Assembly (NCBI GenBank): GCA_030639705.1
Contig: DAOWKX010000120.1
Span: 1-14,120 of the forward strand
Source of the DNA: Candidatus Aminicenantota bacterium
Lineage (GTDB): Bacteria > Acidobacteriota > Aminicenantia > UBA2199
DNA: 14,120 nucleotides
Reading direction: 5' to 3'
The position numbers and the translations under genes are program-made. The first letter of the stretch is position 1. Every line of letters starts with the position of its first letter. Under the pieces are notes generated by a model, which was not told the DNA's origin, did not search any database, and worked only from the letters and a program-made list of their open reading frames with translations. Positions 13,056-14,120 of this stretch are shown here, in pieces.

Positions 13056-14054
13056 TTAAGAGTTGTCCCGAGGGATTTTCTCTTTGTTTATACCGGGACG
13101 TCGATAGATCAGGAATGCCAGCCCCCCCAGAATACCATATCCGATTCTCATCCCCAGATCAATAAATTCTCCGGATATCGCATATGCGGAAGGGAATTTC
13201 ATTAATTCTCTAAAACTGGCGGTTCTTACTCCCAGGCCATTGACCGCCGGTATGGTCATCAGAAGGACAATCATAATGGGTACTTTTATCATAAAGTCAA
13301 CAAAATCAGGAACCTGACCCAGCGCTTTGGCAATCAAAAAATAATAGACGACCATATTGAATTGAAAAACGATACTTATCAGCAATGCACAGATCAGTTC
13401 GAAGGGTCGTCTGTAGTAAACAGCTAATATTTTATAAGCATCGTCTAATTTGGATTGTGTTTTTTTTGGAATTATTTTTCTAACCCGATGAAATATTTTG
13501 GGTGCAATTTTCGGGTGAGCCGCCCCGATTGCTAAAACAACCGCAGAGAACAAGACAATCAGTAATAGCCAGATTCCTCTGTTTTCATTAGTTCCGTTTG
13601 GGATTCTTATGATTAAAGCGGTCAGGGCAATCAGCATCAGTGCAATAAAACCGGTTATCCTTTCCATGATAACAACCATTAAAGAAGTGGTTGCTTTTCC
13701 CGTTAATTTCCGGCTTTCAATTACTCTGATGGCATCCCCGCCAATCGTTGACGGTAAAAGATTATTAAAAAAAGCAGCCATAAAATAATATAAAAAGAGG
13801 CGACTGAAGGCGGTGTTGATATCCTGGGCTTTCAGCATAAATTTCCACCGCAGGCTAATCAAACTAAACCCTACCAAACGGAGCAGAGCTGCCGCGATCA
13901 ACCATTTGAGGGAGGCAGTGGAAAAAGCAAAATAGATTTTTTTAAATGCTTCTCCGATGCCACCCTGCTGGTTTGAAAGGGAAATTAAAAAATAGCCAAC
14001 CAATCCGACACTGATGATTAGCCGGAGAAAAAAAAACAATGTCTTTTTTTTCAT
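13056..14054 (-). CDS. Lysylphosphatidylglycerol synthase TM-region / flippase-like membrane protein
   Basis: A 332-residue integral membrane protein with roughly eight hydrophobic segments (near 4-24, 47-68, 84-98, 124-148, 160-178, 216-243, 255-272 and 300-317). Family hallmarks are LRWKFML (68-74), NNLLPSTIGGDAIRV (97-111) and PAVNGLGVRTASFREL (269-284). It corresponds to the membrane part of MprF-like proteins without the aminoacyl-transferase domain. Stand-alone members are proposed to move lipids or lipid-linked sugars across the inner membrane, and many lie near glycan genes, but the substrate here is unknown. It is convergent with the 982-residue gene, with 32 bases between the stops, and has its own promoter at the window edge. 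Confidence 0.85.
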   Translation of the reverse strand: MKKKTLFFFLRLIISVGLVGYFLISLSNQQGGIGEAFKKIYFAFSTASLKWLIAAALLRLVGFSLISLRWKFMLKAQDINTAFSRLFLYYFMAAFFNNLLPSTIGGDAIRVIESRKLTGKATTSLMVVIMERITGFIALMLIALTALIIRIPNGTNENRGIWLLLIVLFSAVVLAIGAAHPKIAPKIFHRVRKIIPKKTQSKLDDAYKILAVYYRRPFELICALLISIVFQFNMVVYYFLIAKALGQVPDFVDFMIKVPIMIVLLMTIPAVNGLGVRTASFRELMKFPSAYAISGEFIDLGMRIGYGILGGLAFLIYRRPGINKEKIPRDNS

Positions 14055-14087
14055 TAATAATTCCAGGCCCCTGACAGAGTAAAACCA

Positions 14088-14116
14088 ATAGTATCACCCT
14101 GTAAAATCTAAGTCAA
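14088..14116 (-). promoter_or_regulatory. Promoter of the flippase-like gene
   Basis: On the minus strand TTGACT (14116-14111) and TACTAT (14093-14088) are separated by 17 bases, with the ATG about 33 bases beyond the -10 box. The ribosome binding site is weak (TGGA about 8 bases before the ATG). Confidence 0.65.
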
Positions 14117-14120
14117 TATA

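Noticed and set aside
1..14120. CRISPR arrays, tRNA or rRNA genes, insertion sequences, prophage genes
   Set aside because: No regularly spaced repeats, cloverleaf-like sequences, transposase motifs or phage structural genes were seen on either strand.

Overview
The window is moderately AT-rich bacterial DNA, densely coded, with clear sigma70-type promoters (TTGACA/17 bp/TATATT types) and Shine-Dalgarno-led genes. A protein at 7414-8091 with a signal peptide, beta-barrel-like sequence and terminal phenylalanine points to a diderm (Gram-negative-type) bacterium. I cannot name the phylum. The LexA operators are direct repeats of the GAAC-N7-GAAC type known from Alphaproteobacteria, but the rest of the gene content does not look alphaproteobacterial, so an uncultured or poorly sampled lineage is plausible (inference).

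Layout. (1) 1-2690: one copy of an intergenic repeat, then a strong promoter with a LexA-type operator driving a short DnaE-family polymerase, with a possible terminator. (2) 2691-3672: a small winged-helix-like protein with a C-terminal membrane anchor, overlapped by endonuclease V (nfi). (3) 3673-4088: a 416-bp gap with alternative hairpins, a possible 13-codon ORF and the promoter of the next operon. (4) 4089-7280: a three-gene operon of a membrane-anchored coiled-coil protein, a circularly permuted ATP-grasp enzyme and an N-formylglutamate amidohydrolase-family enzyme. (5) 7281-7413: a long inverted repeat (likely terminator) and a second copy of the intergenic repeat. (6) 7414-8091, minus strand: a putative outer-membrane protein, divergent from lexA. 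(7) 8162-9973: lexA-dinB operon under a promoter/operator nearly identical to that of the dnaE-like gene. (8) 10075-13023: a 982-residue fusion of two receiver-like domains with a PEP-synthase-type ATP-grasp domain that lacks the usual swivelling-histidine and PEP domains. (9) 13056-14054, minus strand: a multi-pass membrane protein of the lysylphosphatidylglycerol-synthase transmembrane/flippase-like family.

How the genes fit together. The DnaE-like polymerase, LexA and the Y-family polymerase DinB form an SOS mutagenesis set split over two loci but joined by near-identical promoter modules (19 of 20 operator bases match). It resembles the lexA/imuB/dnaE2 systems in logic, but no imuA is present, the Y-family partner keeps its catalytic residues, and the DnaE is truncated with a degenerate PHP site. 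Endonuclease V adds a second DNA-repair function.

The best candidate for an undescribed system is the 4089-7280 operon. An ATP-dependent amide/peptide-bond-forming enzyme is paired with an amide-hydrolysing zinc enzyme and a membrane-tethered coiled coil, which suggests making and trimming an amide-linked metabolite or peptide modification. The substrate is unknown and the functional link is inferred from gene order only.
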